The translations under genes and the position numbers were made by a program. Below, one piece after another: positions 34,992 to 43,071 of a stretch of 64,000 nt of DNA (positions are counted from its first letter, which is position 1; each line of letters starts with the position of its first letter). Below the pieces are notes generated by a model. It was not told the DNA's origin and did no database searches. It worked only from the letters and a program-made list of their open reading frames with translations. Source of the DNA: Actinokineospora sp. NBRC 105648 (GTDB lineage: Bacteria > Actinomycetota > Actinomycetes > Mycobacteriales > Pseudonocardiaceae); assembly GCF_030269645.1 (NCBI RefSeq), contig NZ_BSTR01000018.1, positions 62,001-126,000 on the forward strand, written 5' to 3'.

Positions 34992-35517
34992 GCGCATCCT
35001 GCGCGCGGTGCTGCGCGTGATCGCCGAAGAGGGCGTCGCGGGCGTGACCAATCGCCGCGTCGCGCGGGAGGCAGCGGTGTCGTTGGGGTCGATCACGTAC
35101 CACTTCGCCACGCAAACAGACCTGCTCAGGGACAGTCTGCTGCTATTCGTGGGCGAGGAGACCACCCGCCTGGCAGCCCTGGCCGAGGCACAGCGTGGCG
35201 CGGCGGTGACCGTCGAGCAGGCGGCAGTGCTGGTGCAGCGCGTGGCGGAGACCCTGCCGTCGGAAATCGCGCCGCTAGAGCTCTACCTGCACGCCGGTCG
35301 TGACCCAGCACTGCGGGGCGCGGCCGCGGCGTGCTTCGCGGCCTACGACCAGCTGGCTGTGGAGGTGTTGACCGCGCTCGGCGTGCCGTCACCCGATCGA
35401 TTGGCTGGTCCGGTGGTCGCCCTGGTGGCCGGGACGCAGCTGCGCGCACTGGCGACGGGGACCGCCCCGGCCGTGGCCGACGCGCTGTTGTTGCTGGTCA
35501 GCCCTGCGGCGCGCTGA
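34975..35517 (+). CDS. TetR-family repressor of the amidase unit
   Basis: A 180-aa regulator. The HTH is RERILRAVLRVIAEEGVAGVTNRRVAREAAVSLGSITYHFATQTDLL, read here as overlapping parts (about 4-50), and the C-terminal ligand domain has a TetR_C-like pattern. ATG 34975 has GGAGAGG 4 nt upstream and overlaps the amidase end by 17 nt. Autoregulation and control of amidase and perhaps of the divergent siderophore-interacting gene through the palindrome at 33624-33643 is likely. The inducer may be the amidase substrate. Confidence 0.87.
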   Translation: MSDTRERILRAVLRVIAEEGVAGVTNRRVAREAAVSLGSITYHFATQTDLLRDSLLLFVGEETTRLAALAEAQRGAAVTVEQAAVLVQRVAETLPSEIAPLELYLHAGRDPALRGAAAACFAAYDQLAVEVLTALGVPSPDRLAGPVVALVAGTQLRALATGTAPAVADALLLLVSPAAR

Positions 35518-35644
35518 ACACCGGGATCGCGATGGCGGTCCGCTGCACCGGAATGGTCTCAACCTCCGGCGGCGCGACCTCGGCCACCGCGGTGCTCTGG
35601 AAGACGGGGGTCTGCGGCTTCGGCCGGGGGGTCTCGTTGTGCAT
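35498..35644 (-). CDS. Possible small peptide gene (48 aa)
   Basis: The reading frame starts at an ATG with AAGGA 5 nt upstream, which is a good ribosome-binding site. The product is hydrophilic then Val/Ala/Pro-rich (MHNETPRPKPQTPVFQSTA, then PPEVETIPVQRTAIAIPVFS, ending APQG). Two loose internal repeats are visible (PVFQSTAVA and PVQRTAIA). No signal peptide, no cysteines. Its 3' end overlaps the convergent TetR gene by 20 nt. It could be a RiPP-like precursor or a small cytoplasmic protein, but no modification enzyme is nearby and it may be a chance frame. Confidence 0.4.
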   Translation of the reverse strand: MHNETPRPKPQTPVFQSTAVAEVAPPEVETIPVQRTAIAIPVFSAPQG

Positions 35645-35846
35645 GTGTGTCCTTAGATCCGGGGGGTGCCGCCTCCGGAGTGCCCAGTCGAGGGCCGTCC
35701 GTAACGGCGTCAGGAGCATTCGATCACCGGGGTACGACAACTCCCGGCCCACCCATCGAAAGCCCGGCGCCGGGCGGTGGCGCTGTACTGCCTGCCGTGA
35801 GCGTAGCCGCCATTGGGGCCGCTGTCGCGGGTCTTTGGTACCTGGG

Positions 35847-36278
35847 ATGAACGAGCCCTCCCCGCGCGGGGACGCGCCCGGGCAGACTGTGCCGATGACA
35901 GACCCTGCTGCGCCGATCACAGACCCTGGCAAGGCCTTCGCGGAGGCCCTGGCGGCCAAGGACCCCACCGCCATCCGCGCCCTGACCACCCCTGACCTGG
36001 ACTTCCGCGCGATGACTCCGGGGAAGTTCTGGCAGACCTCCTCACACGAGGACCTCTTGGACGTCCTCTTCACCTCTTGGCTGGAACCAGCGGATGAGGT
36101 ACTCGCCCTCTTATCCACGGAGACCGGAGACATCTCTTCCCGAAGACACGTCTCTTACCGCATGCGGATACGCAACGGGGACGGCGAGTTCTTGATGGAG
36201 CAACAGATGTACTACCAACTGGACGGCAACAAGATCTGCTGGGCACGCGTGATGTGCTCGGGGTTCATCCCCGTATAG
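35847..36278 (+). CDS. NTF2-like/SnoaL-fold protein
   Basis: A 143-aa product of the cone-shaped NTF2-like superfamily by pattern: FAEALAAKDPTAIRALTTPDLDFRAMTPGKFW (in overlapping parts), then HVSYRMRIRNGDGEFLMEQQMYYQLDGNKICWARVMCSGF. No catalytic residues can be assigned. ATG 35847 gives 143 aa; ATG 35895 is an alternative, and neither has a clear ribosome-binding site. One TTA codon (36111-36113) is present. Confidence 0.7.
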   Translation: MNEPSPRGDAPGQTVPMTDPAAPITDPGKAFAEALAAKDPTAIRALTTPDLDFRAMTPGKFWQTSSHEDLLDVLFTSWLEPADEVLALLSTETGDISSRRHVSYRMRIRNGDGEFLMEQQMYYQLDGNKICWARVMCSGFIPV

Positions 36279-36352
36279 AACAAGAGGCGGACGGCTCGGA
36301 CTCGGCCAGGAAACTCACCATCACGCGTTATCGGTGGCGGTGGCGGAGTTGA

Positions 36353-36793
36353 GTCGAAATCCGCTCACTGGGTTCAACTCCAGGGAGCCGGTGGGAGCAA
36401 CCGGCGCTCAAGCGGCGGGCTGCGGGTGCCGTGGGGGAGGTTCCGATCCAGCCTGAACTGGTGGGGCACCAGGACCGGTTCGGGGTCACGTGGGATGGGC
36501 GGCTCTTCCGGGGACAGCAGAAGAGCGAGCCGCTAACCCCTGCCGTCTACACCGACGCTTGGCAGCGGGCTCGGGTGATCGGACTCGGGGAACAGGCGAA
36601 ATCACCGCTGGCGAAGCGGCTGTACGGCCAACGGCACGCGGCAGTGTCCACCTGGCTGGCGGCTGGAGTGCCGGTCGCGGAGGTCGCCGAGCGGGCGGGG
36701 CACGCGGTGGACGTGTTGCTCAAGGCGTACGCGAAGGGCCTGGATGGGCAACTGGACGGCTCGAACAGCCCGATTGACGACTGGCTCTCGTGA
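36353..36793 (+). pseudogene. Tyrosine-recombinase (phage-type integrase) remnant, C-terminal half
   Basis: The frame reads VEIRSLGSTPGSRWEQPALKRRAAGAV, then GEVPIQPELV, DGRLFRGQQ and SPLAKRLYGQRHAAVSTWLAAGVPVAEVAERAGHAVDVLLKAYAK, here in overlapping parts. This is the C-terminal catalytic domain of actinomycete integrases (normally SPLARRPYDLRHAAVSLWLNAGVP). The R-x-x-H, GH and final Tyr remain. The N-terminal domain and first catalytic Arg region are missing: a stop lies at 36350-36352 and a short segment after PELV is deleted. A GTG at 36431 could give a 120-aa product, probably inactive. It marks an old mobile-element insertion. Confidence 0.8.
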
Positions 36794-36806
36794 CGAAAAC
36801 GCACGT

Positions 36807-36841
36807 GAACGGCTCCCGAGTGGTCGACTCGGGAGCCGTTC
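36807..36841. terminator. Hairpin downstream of the integrase remnant
   Basis: A perfect 15-bp stem (36807-36821 with 36827-36841) and a 5-nt loop lie 14 bp beyond the remnant's stop. No U-tract follows. It may be the original terminator or part of an attachment site; no tRNA is adjacent. Confidence 0.6.
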
Positions 36842-36997
36842 GGCGTTCCGTGATGGTTCCGTGGGCAGCCACATTTCGCGCCGGCGATGGACGGACAGTC
36901 ACAGACGACCGTCCATACCGGAAAGCGAGATCACTGCTGGTCAGAAAGCTAAACAGTCACCATGCAGTGCGACCGAAAGTCACGCTGGGTAGCTGAT

Positions 36998-37870
36998 TTA
37001 TCCCCTGAGTTCCATCGTGCAGCACTTGGGGCCGCCGCCGGATTTGCGGAGTTCCGAGATGTCCACGAAGTGGGGCTGGTAGCCCTGGGCCGCGACCTCG
37101 GCGGCCAGGTGGGTCGCCTCTACCGGGAGTACCACGTTGTGGCCGTCCGAGACGGCGTTGAGGCCCAGGCAGGCGGCGTCGGCTTCGGTGGCGAGGATGG
37201 CGTTGGGGTACAGGCGGCGAAGGGCGCGTTGGGTGCCCGGGGAGAACGCTCCGGGGTAGTAGGCGATGTGGGCGCGGGAGGTTCGGGTCGCGTTCTGCAG
37301 CACGAACAGGGCGACATCCAGGTGGTAGTAGCGGGGGTCCACCAGGTGTAGCGACACCACCGGCACGCCTAGGACTTCCTGGGCTTCGGCGTGGGCGCCG
37401 GGGTCGGTGCGGAAGCCCGTTCCCGCCAAGAGGACATCTCCCGTCCAGACGAGGTCGCCTTCCGCCTCGTTGACGCGGTCGGGCATCACGACGTCGCGGT
37501 AGCCCTTGTCCAGGAACCACTTGCGGTAGAAGTCGGCCTCGGCCGCTCGCTGGGGGGCTCGGAAGCGGGAGCCCAGGACGACGCCGTCGATGACCGTGCC
37601 GGAGTTGGCCGCGAAGACCATGTCCGGGAGCGCCGGCTGCGGCTGGATGGTCTCGACCTGGTGGCCGAGGCGCTCGTAGGTCTCCTTCAGGGCCGTCCAC
37701 TGCCGGACCGCCAGCTCCGTCGACACCGGGCGGTTCGGGTCCATCCACGGGTTGATCGAGTACTCGACCGTGAAGTACCTGGGCTCGCACATTAGGTACC
37801 TGCGGGCCGTGGGCACGCGGTCCTGCACTGCGGGGGCCGGGACGGTGAGCCGTACAGGTGCCGATGTCAT
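36998..37870 (-). CDS. Dimethylarginine dimethylaminohydrolase-like (amidinotransferase-fold) enzyme
   Basis: A 290-aa guanidine-modifying enzyme. MCEPRYFTVEYSINPWMDP, PDMVFAANSGTVI, LHLVDPRYYHLDVALFVL (catalytic His region) and the C-terminal GGGPKCCTMELRG (nucleophilic Cys) are present. Members hydrolyse dimethylarginine or related guanidines to citrulline-type products. ATG 37870 lacks a strong ribosome-binding site. It is divergent from an AsnC-family regulator, the same pairing as Rv2323c/Rv2324 of M. tuberculosis, which supports a role in arginine-type catabolism. Confidence 0.87.
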   Translation of the reverse strand: MTSAPVRLTVPAPAVQDRVPTARRYLMCEPRYFTVEYSINPWMDPNRPVSTELAVRQWTALKETYERLGHQVETIQPQPALPDMVFAANSGTVIDGVVLGSRFRAPQRAAEADFYRKWFLDKGYRDVVMPDRVNEAEGDLVWTGDVLLAGTGFRTDPGAHAEAQEVLGVPVVSLHLVDPRYYHLDVALFVLQNATRTSRAHIAYYPGAFSPGTQRALRRLYPNAILATEADAACLGLNAVSDGHNVVLPVEATHLAAEVAAQGYQPHFVDISELRKSGGGPKCCTMELRG

Positions 37871-37936
37871 GGATCGAAATGTATGGTCCCGCCCCTACCA
37901 CGATCAATGTCGCTTCGATGCCCTCTTACATGCAGA

Positions 37937-38395
37937 ATGTTGCGCGTGGACGTCATCGATCAGCGAATCATTTCGCAGCTTGTCGCCGATGCCCGGTCTA
38001 GCTACGCCGAGATCGGCAAGGCCGTCTCGCTGTCCGCCCCGGCCGTCAAACGGCGGGTGGACCGGCTGCTGGAGACCGGCGTGCTGCGCGGTTTCACCGC
38101 CGTGGTCAACCCCGAGGCCCTGGGCTGGGGCACCGAGGCCTTCGTCGAGGTGCACTGCCAGGGCAACGTCTCGCCCGACCGCATCCGCCAGCGCCTCGAG
38201 CCGTTGCCGGAGGTGGTGGCCGCCTACACCGTGTCCGGGGCCGCGGACGCCATCGTGCACCTGCGCGCGGCCAACATCCACCACCTGGAGGACGCGCTGG
38301 AGCGACTGCGGGCCGTCGACATGGTGTCGCGCACCGTTTCGACCGTGGTGTTGTCCACGCTCCTGGAGCGACCGCCCGCGCCGGAGCCCGGCTAG
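37937..38395 (+). CDS. Lrp/AsnC-family regulator
   Basis: A 152-aa protein. The N-terminal HTH is VIDQRIISQLVADARSSYAEIGKAVSLSAPAVKRRVDRLLETGVLRGF in overlapping parts, and a C-terminal RAM ligand-binding domain follows (about 65-140). ATG 37937 gives the family N-terminus MLRVDVIDQRI. It is likely to control the divergent guanidine hydrolase gene, 66 bp away, in response to an amino acid. The intergenic gap contains AT-rich half-sites but no clean palindrome. Confidence 0.9.
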   Translation: MLRVDVIDQRIISQLVADARSSYAEIGKAVSLSAPAVKRRVDRLLETGVLRGFTAVVNPEALGWGTEAFVEVHCQGNVSPDRIRQRLEPLPEVVAAYTVSGAADAIVHLRAANIHHLEDALERLRAVDMVSRTVSTVVLSTLLERPPAPEPG

Positions 38396-38406
38396 GGTTT
38401 GGGGAC

Positions 38407-39180
38407 ATGAGCGCCGACCACGTCCTGCTCGACCGCCGCGACGGGGTCGCCGTGATCACCCTCGACGACCCGGACCGGCGCAACGCGCTCACACTGCCGA
38501 TGTCGGCGCGGCTGGCCGAGCTGGTCACCGCCTGCGAGGACGACCCCGAGATCGGCGCTGTCGTGGTCACCGGCACCCCTCCCGCCTTCTGCGCGGGCGC
38601 GGACCTCACCGTCCTGGGCGAGTCGCGTGAAGAGGGCCTCAGGGCCATCTACGCGGGGTTCCTGGCCGTCGCGCGCTGCACGCTCCCCACGATCGCCGCG
38701 GTCGGTGGGGCCGCGGTCGGCGCGGGGCTGAACCTGGCGCTGGCCGCCGACGTGCGCATCGCCGGGCCGCGGGCCCGGTTCGACTCCCGCTTCCTGCAGC
38801 TGGGCATCCACCCCGGTGGCGGGATGACCTGGATGCTGCAGCGCCTCGTCGGCCCGCAGACCGCCACGGCGATGACCTTGTTCAAGCACGTGCCCGACGC
38901 CGCCGAGGCGCTGCGGCTGGGGCTGACGATCGGGACCGTCGACGGTGACCACGCCGCGCTCGTCGACGCCGCTGTCGCGTTGGCCGGGCCCGCCGCCCGC
39001 GGTCCGCGAGAACTCGTCACCTCGATAAAGAAAACCTTGCGCGCGACCGCGAACCTCGATGCGCACGACGACGCGATCGAGACCGAGCTCGCGGCCCAGG
39101 TGCGGTCGATGGACACCCCGGAGTTCGCGCAGCTCCTGGCCGCGATGAAGGCGAAGATCTCCGCCGCGGGCGTCTCGTAG
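38407..39180 (+). CDS. Enoyl-CoA hydratase/isomerase family protein (catalytic Glu residues replaced)
   Basis: A 257-aa crotonase-fold protein: CAGADLTVLG (oxyanion region), GGAAVGAGLNLALAADVRIAG and RFLQLGIHPGGGMTWMLQRLVG. The two glutamates needed for hydration in rat enoyl-CoA hydratase (E144, E164) correspond to about N109 and F129, so classic hydratase activity is doubtful. It may act as another acyl-CoA enzyme. It lies 11 bp beyond the AsnC gene, probably in one unit. Confidence 0.85.
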   Translation: MSADHVLLDRRDGVAVITLDDPDRRNALTLPMSARLAELVTACEDDPEIGAVVVTGTPPAFCAGADLTVLGESREEGLRAIYAGFLAVARCTLPTIAAVGGAAVGAGLNLALAADVRIAGPRARFDSRFLQLGIHPGGGMTWMLQRLVGPQTATAMTLFKHVPDAAEALRLGLTIGTVDGDHAALVDAAVALAGPAARGPRELVTSIKKTLRATANLDAHDDAIETELAAQVRSMDTPEFAQLLAAMKAKISAAGVS

Positions 39181-39417
39181 ACTGGGAGTGGCATCCACGG
39201 ACCGGAAGGCGCCGCCCACCATCCGGGATACCTGTAACCTACGGTTACACTTAAATCAGGTCCCCGTCAGCCCCATACCCGATACTTTTGAACCGGGTCG
39301 CGGGTACGACTGTGATCTGTAGCGCGTTGCGCGGGCCCGGGGACCGCCGGTGCCTACCGTTGAACGCGACACGACCAGCCACAGCACGGGTGTCAGGAGA
39401 GAGGGATCGGCGAGCTC
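39181..39417 (+). promoter_or_regulatory. Promoter region of korA-korB
   Basis: 237 bp without a gene. A small palindromic stretch TGTAACCTACGGTTACA (39235-39251) stands out (7-nt arms TGTAACC/GGTTACA) and may be an operator. Confidence 0.45.
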
Positions 39418-41316
39418 ATGAGCACAGGTGTGGACGGTGGCACTGCGGCCACTGGGGCCCAGCGACCGCCAGCGGTCACCAAACTCGACCGGGTGGTGAT
39501 CCGGTTCGCGGGGGACTCCGGTGACGGCATGCAGCTCACCGGCGACCGCTTCACCTCGGAGGCCGCTGCCTTCGGCAACGACCTGTCGACGATGCCCAAC
39601 TTCCCGGCGGAGATCCGCGCGCCCCAGGGCACCATCCCGGGCGTCTCCAGCTTCCAGGTGCACTTCGCCGACTACGACATCCTCACCCCCGGCGACCGGC
39701 CGGACGTGCTGGTCGCGATGAACCCCGCCGCGCTCAAGGCGAACATCGCCGACCTGCCCGCGGGTGGCACGCTGATCGTCAACACCGACGAGTTCATCAA
39801 GCGCAACCTGACCAAGGTCGGGTACGCGGCGAACCCGCTCGAGGACGACTCGCTGGCCGCCTACCAGGTGCACCAGGTCGCGATGGCCACCATCACCCAG
39901 GGCGCGCTCGCCGACACCGGGCTGGGCAAGAAGGACGCCGAGCGCTGCAAGAACATGTTCGCCCTCGGCCTGCTGTCGTGGATGTACCACCGGCCCACCG
40001 AGGGCACCGAGCGGTTCCTGCGCGAGAAGTTCGCCAAGAAGCCCGACATCGCCGAGGCCAACGTGCTCGCGTTCCGCGCGGGCTTCTACTACGGCGAGAC
40101 CACCGAGGCGTTCGCGGTCACCTTCGAGGTGGCCCCGGCCAAGCTCGCCCCGGGCACCTACCGCCAGATCACCGGCAACACCGCGCTGGCCTACGGGCTG
40201 GTGGCCGCCGCGCAGCAGTCGAAGCTGCCGGTGCTGCTGGGCACCTACCCGATCACCCCGGCCTCGGACATCCTGCACGAGCTGTCGAAGTACAAGCAGT
40301 TCGGCATCACCACGTTCCAGGCCGAGGACGAGATCGCGGGCATCTGCGCGGCCCTGGGCGCCAGCTACGGCGGCGCGCTGGGGGTCACCTCGACCTCCGG
40401 GCCGGGCGTGGCGCTCAAGTCCGAGACCATCGGCCTGGGCGTGATGACCGAGCTGCCGCTGGTGGTCATCGACGTGCAGCGCGGCGGGCCGTCCACCGGT
40501 CTGCCGACCAAGACCGAGCAGGCCGACCTGCTGCAGGCGATGTTCGGCCGCAACGGCGAGTCGCCGGTGCCGATCGTGGCCCCGCAGTCGCCCGCCGACT
40601 GCTTCGCCGCGGCCCTGGAGGCCACCCACATCGCGCTGAAGTACCGCACCCCGGTGCTGCTGCTCTCCGACGGCGCGGTCGCCAACGGCTCCGAGCCCTG
40701 GCTGATCCCGGACGTCGACAGCCTGCCCGACCTGACCGTCGAGTTCGCCACCGAGCCCAACGGGCCGGACGGCACCTTCTGGCCCTACGTGCGCGACCCG
40801 GAGACCCTCGCCCGCGCCTGGGCGATCCCTGGCACCCCCGGCCTGCAGCACCGCATCGGCGGCCTGGAGAAGGCCGACGGCTCGGGCAACATCTCCTACG
40901 AGCCGGACAACCACGAGCGGATGGTCCGGCTGCGCCAGGCCAAGATCGACGGCATCGAGGTGCCCGACCTGACCGTGCACGACCCCTCGGGCAAGGCGCG
41001 CGTGCTGGTGCTGGGCTGGGGCTCGTCCTACGGCCCGATCGGCGCGGCCTGCCGCCGGGTGCACAAGCGCGGGCACGCGGTGGCCCAGGCGCACCTGCGC
41101 AACCTCAACCCGTTCCCGAAGAACCTGGGCGAGGTCCTGCGCTCCTACGACAAGGTCGTCGTGCCGGAGATGAACCTCGGGCAGCTCGCGCTGCTGCTGC
41201 GGGGGAAGTACCTGGTCGACGTCATCAGCTACACCAAGGTGGCCGGACTGCCGTTCAAGGCCGAGGAACTGCAGGACGTGCTCACCGACATCGTGAAGGG
41301 GGTTGACGCCGCATGA
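39418..41316 (+). CDS. korA: 2-oxoglutarate:ferredoxin oxidoreductase, alpha subunit
   Basis: A 632-aa fused gamma-alpha subunit. The N-terminal gamma domain (about 20-205) has VVIRFAGDSGDGMQLTGDRF. The alpha part has LLGTYPITPASDILHELS, FQAEDEIAGICAALGASYGG, VTSTSGPGVALKSETIGLG and ending VVVPEMNLGQLALLLRGKYL. With KorB it oxidises 2-oxoglutarate (or another 2-oxoacid) to the acyl-CoA with ferredoxin as acceptor, an alternative to the dehydrogenase complex. The start follows GAGAGAGGG by 12 nt. It overlaps korB by 4 nt. Confidence 0.93.
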   Translation: MSTGVDGGTAATGAQRPPAVTKLDRVVIRFAGDSGDGMQLTGDRFTSEAAAFGNDLSTMPNFPAEIRAPQGTIPGVSSFQVHFADYDILTPGDRPDVLVAMNPAALKANIADLPAGGTLIVNTDEFIKRNLTKVGYAANPLEDDSLAAYQVHQVAMATITQGALADTGLGKKDAERCKNMFALGLLSWMYHRPTEGTERFLREKFAKKPDIAEANVLAFRAGFYYGETTEAFAVTFEVAPAKLAPGTYRQITGNTALAYGLVAAAQQSKLPVLLGTYPITPASDILHELSKYKQFGITTFQAEDEIAGICAALGASYGGALGVTSTSGPGVALKSETIGLGVMTELPLVVIDVQRGGPSTGLPTKTEQADLLQAMFGRNGESPVPIVAPQSPADCFAAALEATHIALKYRTPVLLLSDGAVANGSEPWLIPDVDSLPDLTVEFATEPNGPDGTFWPYVRDPETLARAWAIPGTPGLQHRIGGLEKADGSGNISYEPDNHERMVRLRQAKIDGIEVPDLTVHDPSGKARVLVLGWGSSYGPIGAACRRVHKRGHAVAQAHLRNLNPFPKNLGEVLRSYDKVVVPEMNLGQLALLLRGKYLVDVISYTKVAGLPFKAEELQDVLTDIVKGVDAA

Positions 41317-42371
41317 CCGCCATCGACCTGGGCCTCCCGGGGCTCGCGGGCGTCCCGACGACCGACGAGCCGCAGAAGGCCAAGGACTACAAGTCCGACC
41401 AAGAGGTGCGCTGGTGCCCGGGCTGCGGTGACTACGTGGTGCTCAACGCCGTGCAGTCGTTCCTGCCGTCGCTGGGCCTCAAGCGCGAGAACATCGTGTT
41501 CGTCTCCGGGATCGGCTGCTCGTCGCGGTTCCCGTACTACATGAACACCTACGGCATGCACTCCATCCACGGGCGGGCCCCGGCGATCGCGACCGGCCTG
41601 GCCACCGCGCGCCCGGACCTGTCGGTGTGGGTGGTCACCGGCGACGGCGACGCGCTCTCCATCGGCGGCAACCACCTGATCCACACGCTGCGGCGCAACG
41701 TGAACCTCAAGATCCTGCTGTTCAACAACCGGATCTACGGGCTCACCAAGGGCCAGTACTCGCCCACCTCCGAGCCGGGCAAGGTCACCAAGTCCACCCC
41801 GATGGGCTCGCTGGACCACCCGTTCAACCCGGTCTCGCTGGCCCTGGGCGCCGAGGCGACCTTCGTCGGGCGCGCGCTGGACAGCGACCGCAAGGGGCTC
41901 ACCGAGGTGCTGCGCCAGGCGGCCGAGCACCGCGGGTCGGCCCTGGTGGAGATCTACCAGAACTGCCCGATCTTCAACGACGGCGCCTTCGACGTGCTCA
42001 AGGAACCGGGCGAGGCCGCCCAGCGGCTGATCGACCTGGAGCACGGCAAGCCGATCCGGTTCGGCGCCGAGGGCGAGTTCGGCGTCGTGCGGGCCGGTTT
42101 CGGGTCGCTGGAGGTGGCCAAGGTCAGCGAGGTCGGCGAGGACGCGCTGGTGGTGCACGACGCGCACCTGGAAGACCCGTCGTACGCCTTCGCGCTGTCG
42201 CGGCTCTCGACCCAGGACCTGAGCCACACGGTCACCGGCGTGTTCCGCTCGGTGCGCCGGGCCACCTACGACGACCAGGCCCGGGCGCAGGTCGAGGACG
42301 CCAAGGCGGCCAAGCCCGCGGACCTCGCGGCGCTGCTGCGCGGCAAGGACACCTGGACCGTCATCGCCTGA
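41313..42371 (+). CDS. korB: 2-oxoglutarate:ferredoxin oxidoreductase, beta subunit
   Basis: A 352-aa TPP-binding subunit. The cluster/TPP region is RWCPGCGDYVVLNAVQSFLP; GIGCSSRFPYYMNTYGMHSIHGRA, and the TPP motif GDGDALSIGGNHLIHTLRRN with NNRIYGLTKGQYSPTSEPG, are conserved. Cysteines CPGC and C50-type positions serve the [4Fe-4S] cluster. It forms the alpha-beta enzyme with KorA and is translated from an ATGA overlap. A hairpin terminator follows. Confidence 0.94.
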   Translation: MTAIDLGLPGLAGVPTTDEPQKAKDYKSDQEVRWCPGCGDYVVLNAVQSFLPSLGLKRENIVFVSGIGCSSRFPYYMNTYGMHSIHGRAPAIATGLATARPDLSVWVVTGDGDALSIGGNHLIHTLRRNVNLKILLFNNRIYGLTKGQYSPTSEPGKVTKSTPMGSLDHPFNPVSLALGAEATFVGRALDSDRKGLTEVLRQAAEHRGSALVEIYQNCPIFNDGAFDVLKEPGEAAQRLIDLEHGKPIRFGAEGEFGVVRAGFGSLEVAKVSEVGEDALVVHDAHLEDPSYAFALSRLSTQDLSHTVTGVFRSVRRATYDDQARAQVEDAKAAKPADLAALLRGKDTWTVIA

Positions 42372-42387
42372 GGTCCCCGCTCGACTG

Positions 42388-42420
42388 GAACCCCGTCCGC
42401 GCTCGCCGCGGGCGGGGTTC
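42388..42420 (+). terminator. Terminator of korA-korB
   Basis: A 13-bp stem with one G-U pair (42388-42400 with 42408-42420) and a 7-nt loop lie 16 bp beyond the korB stop. A short T-containing sequence follows. Confidence 0.7.
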
Positions 42421-42629
42421 TGGCCGTTCGGGGCGGTTGAGACCGGACCGCCGATCGAGGTGACCCGACTCGAACAGCTCGGCCGGGCCGAACGCGCACC
42501 GCAACGGCCGCGGCCGCGTTCTGGAGCGCACGTGTCGACCGCACCGGGAGACTGTCCGCCTGCCGCAGCCGCTCTTGACCACGGATCCGGGGCGGAGGCC
42601 ACCGGGGGTCTCCGCGCTGAGCCTCGGGT

Positions 42630-42998
42630 CTACTCGGCGTTCCAGGCAACGAAGCCGGCGCGTTCGGCGTCGGTGACCGTCTTGAACCAGACGGTGGCGG
42701 TGATCTGGGGGTAGTCGGGGGACTCGGTGGTGTGGAAGACGCCCTGGATGCCCTTGACGGTGTACTCGTCCGAGGGGGCCAGGCCGTCGGGGCCCGCGGC
42801 GGCGGCCTCGTGCAGGGCGTCGTCGAGGGTGCCGGAGTGGCGGGTGACCTCGTCGTCGGCGAGCACCGGGATGCGGCCGGTGGGGGTGTCGTCGACCCAG
42901 GCCTTGTCGTCCACAGTGGACTGCCGGGAGCGCAGCCACCAGGTGGCCGCCGCACCGAGCAGGAACGAGAGCACGCACCACAGAACCGGTCGCCTCAC
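42630..42998 (-). CDS. Small membrane protein with sunset-like C-terminal domain
   Basis: A 122-aa protein. One N-terminal transmembrane helix (about 5-22, LWCVLSFLLGAAATWWL) is followed by an acidic linker and a roughly 50-residue domain ending DEYTVKGIQGVFHTTESPDYPQITATVWFKTVTDAERAGF. The last part matches the C-terminus of the 1016-aa neighbour (SSEYTIKA, then VAEVWFRSVADAERVGF). The domain resembles the sunset domain of ArfC-type channel accessory proteins, from memory of that family. The start is a GTG at 42998 with GGAGG 10 nt upstream. The same strand and a 73-bp gap suggest one unit with the neighbour. Confidence 0.8.
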   Translation of the reverse strand: MRRPVLWCVLSFLLGAAATWWLRSRQSTVDDKAWVDDTPTGRIPVLADDEVTRHSGTLDDALHEAAAAGPDGLAPSDEYTVKGIQGVFHTTESPDYPQITATVWFKTVTDAERAGFVAWNAE

Positions 42999-43071
42999 CG
43001 GGGATCCTCCCCGCGGCCGGGATTGGGCAGGCCGCGAGACCCTTGTATCACCCCGGGTGGATCACTGCCAC

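Noticed and set aside
36431-36793. Complete small integrase gene
   Set aside because: The N-terminal domain and first catalytic arginine region are missing and homologous sequence continues upstream to a stop, so it is a remnant.
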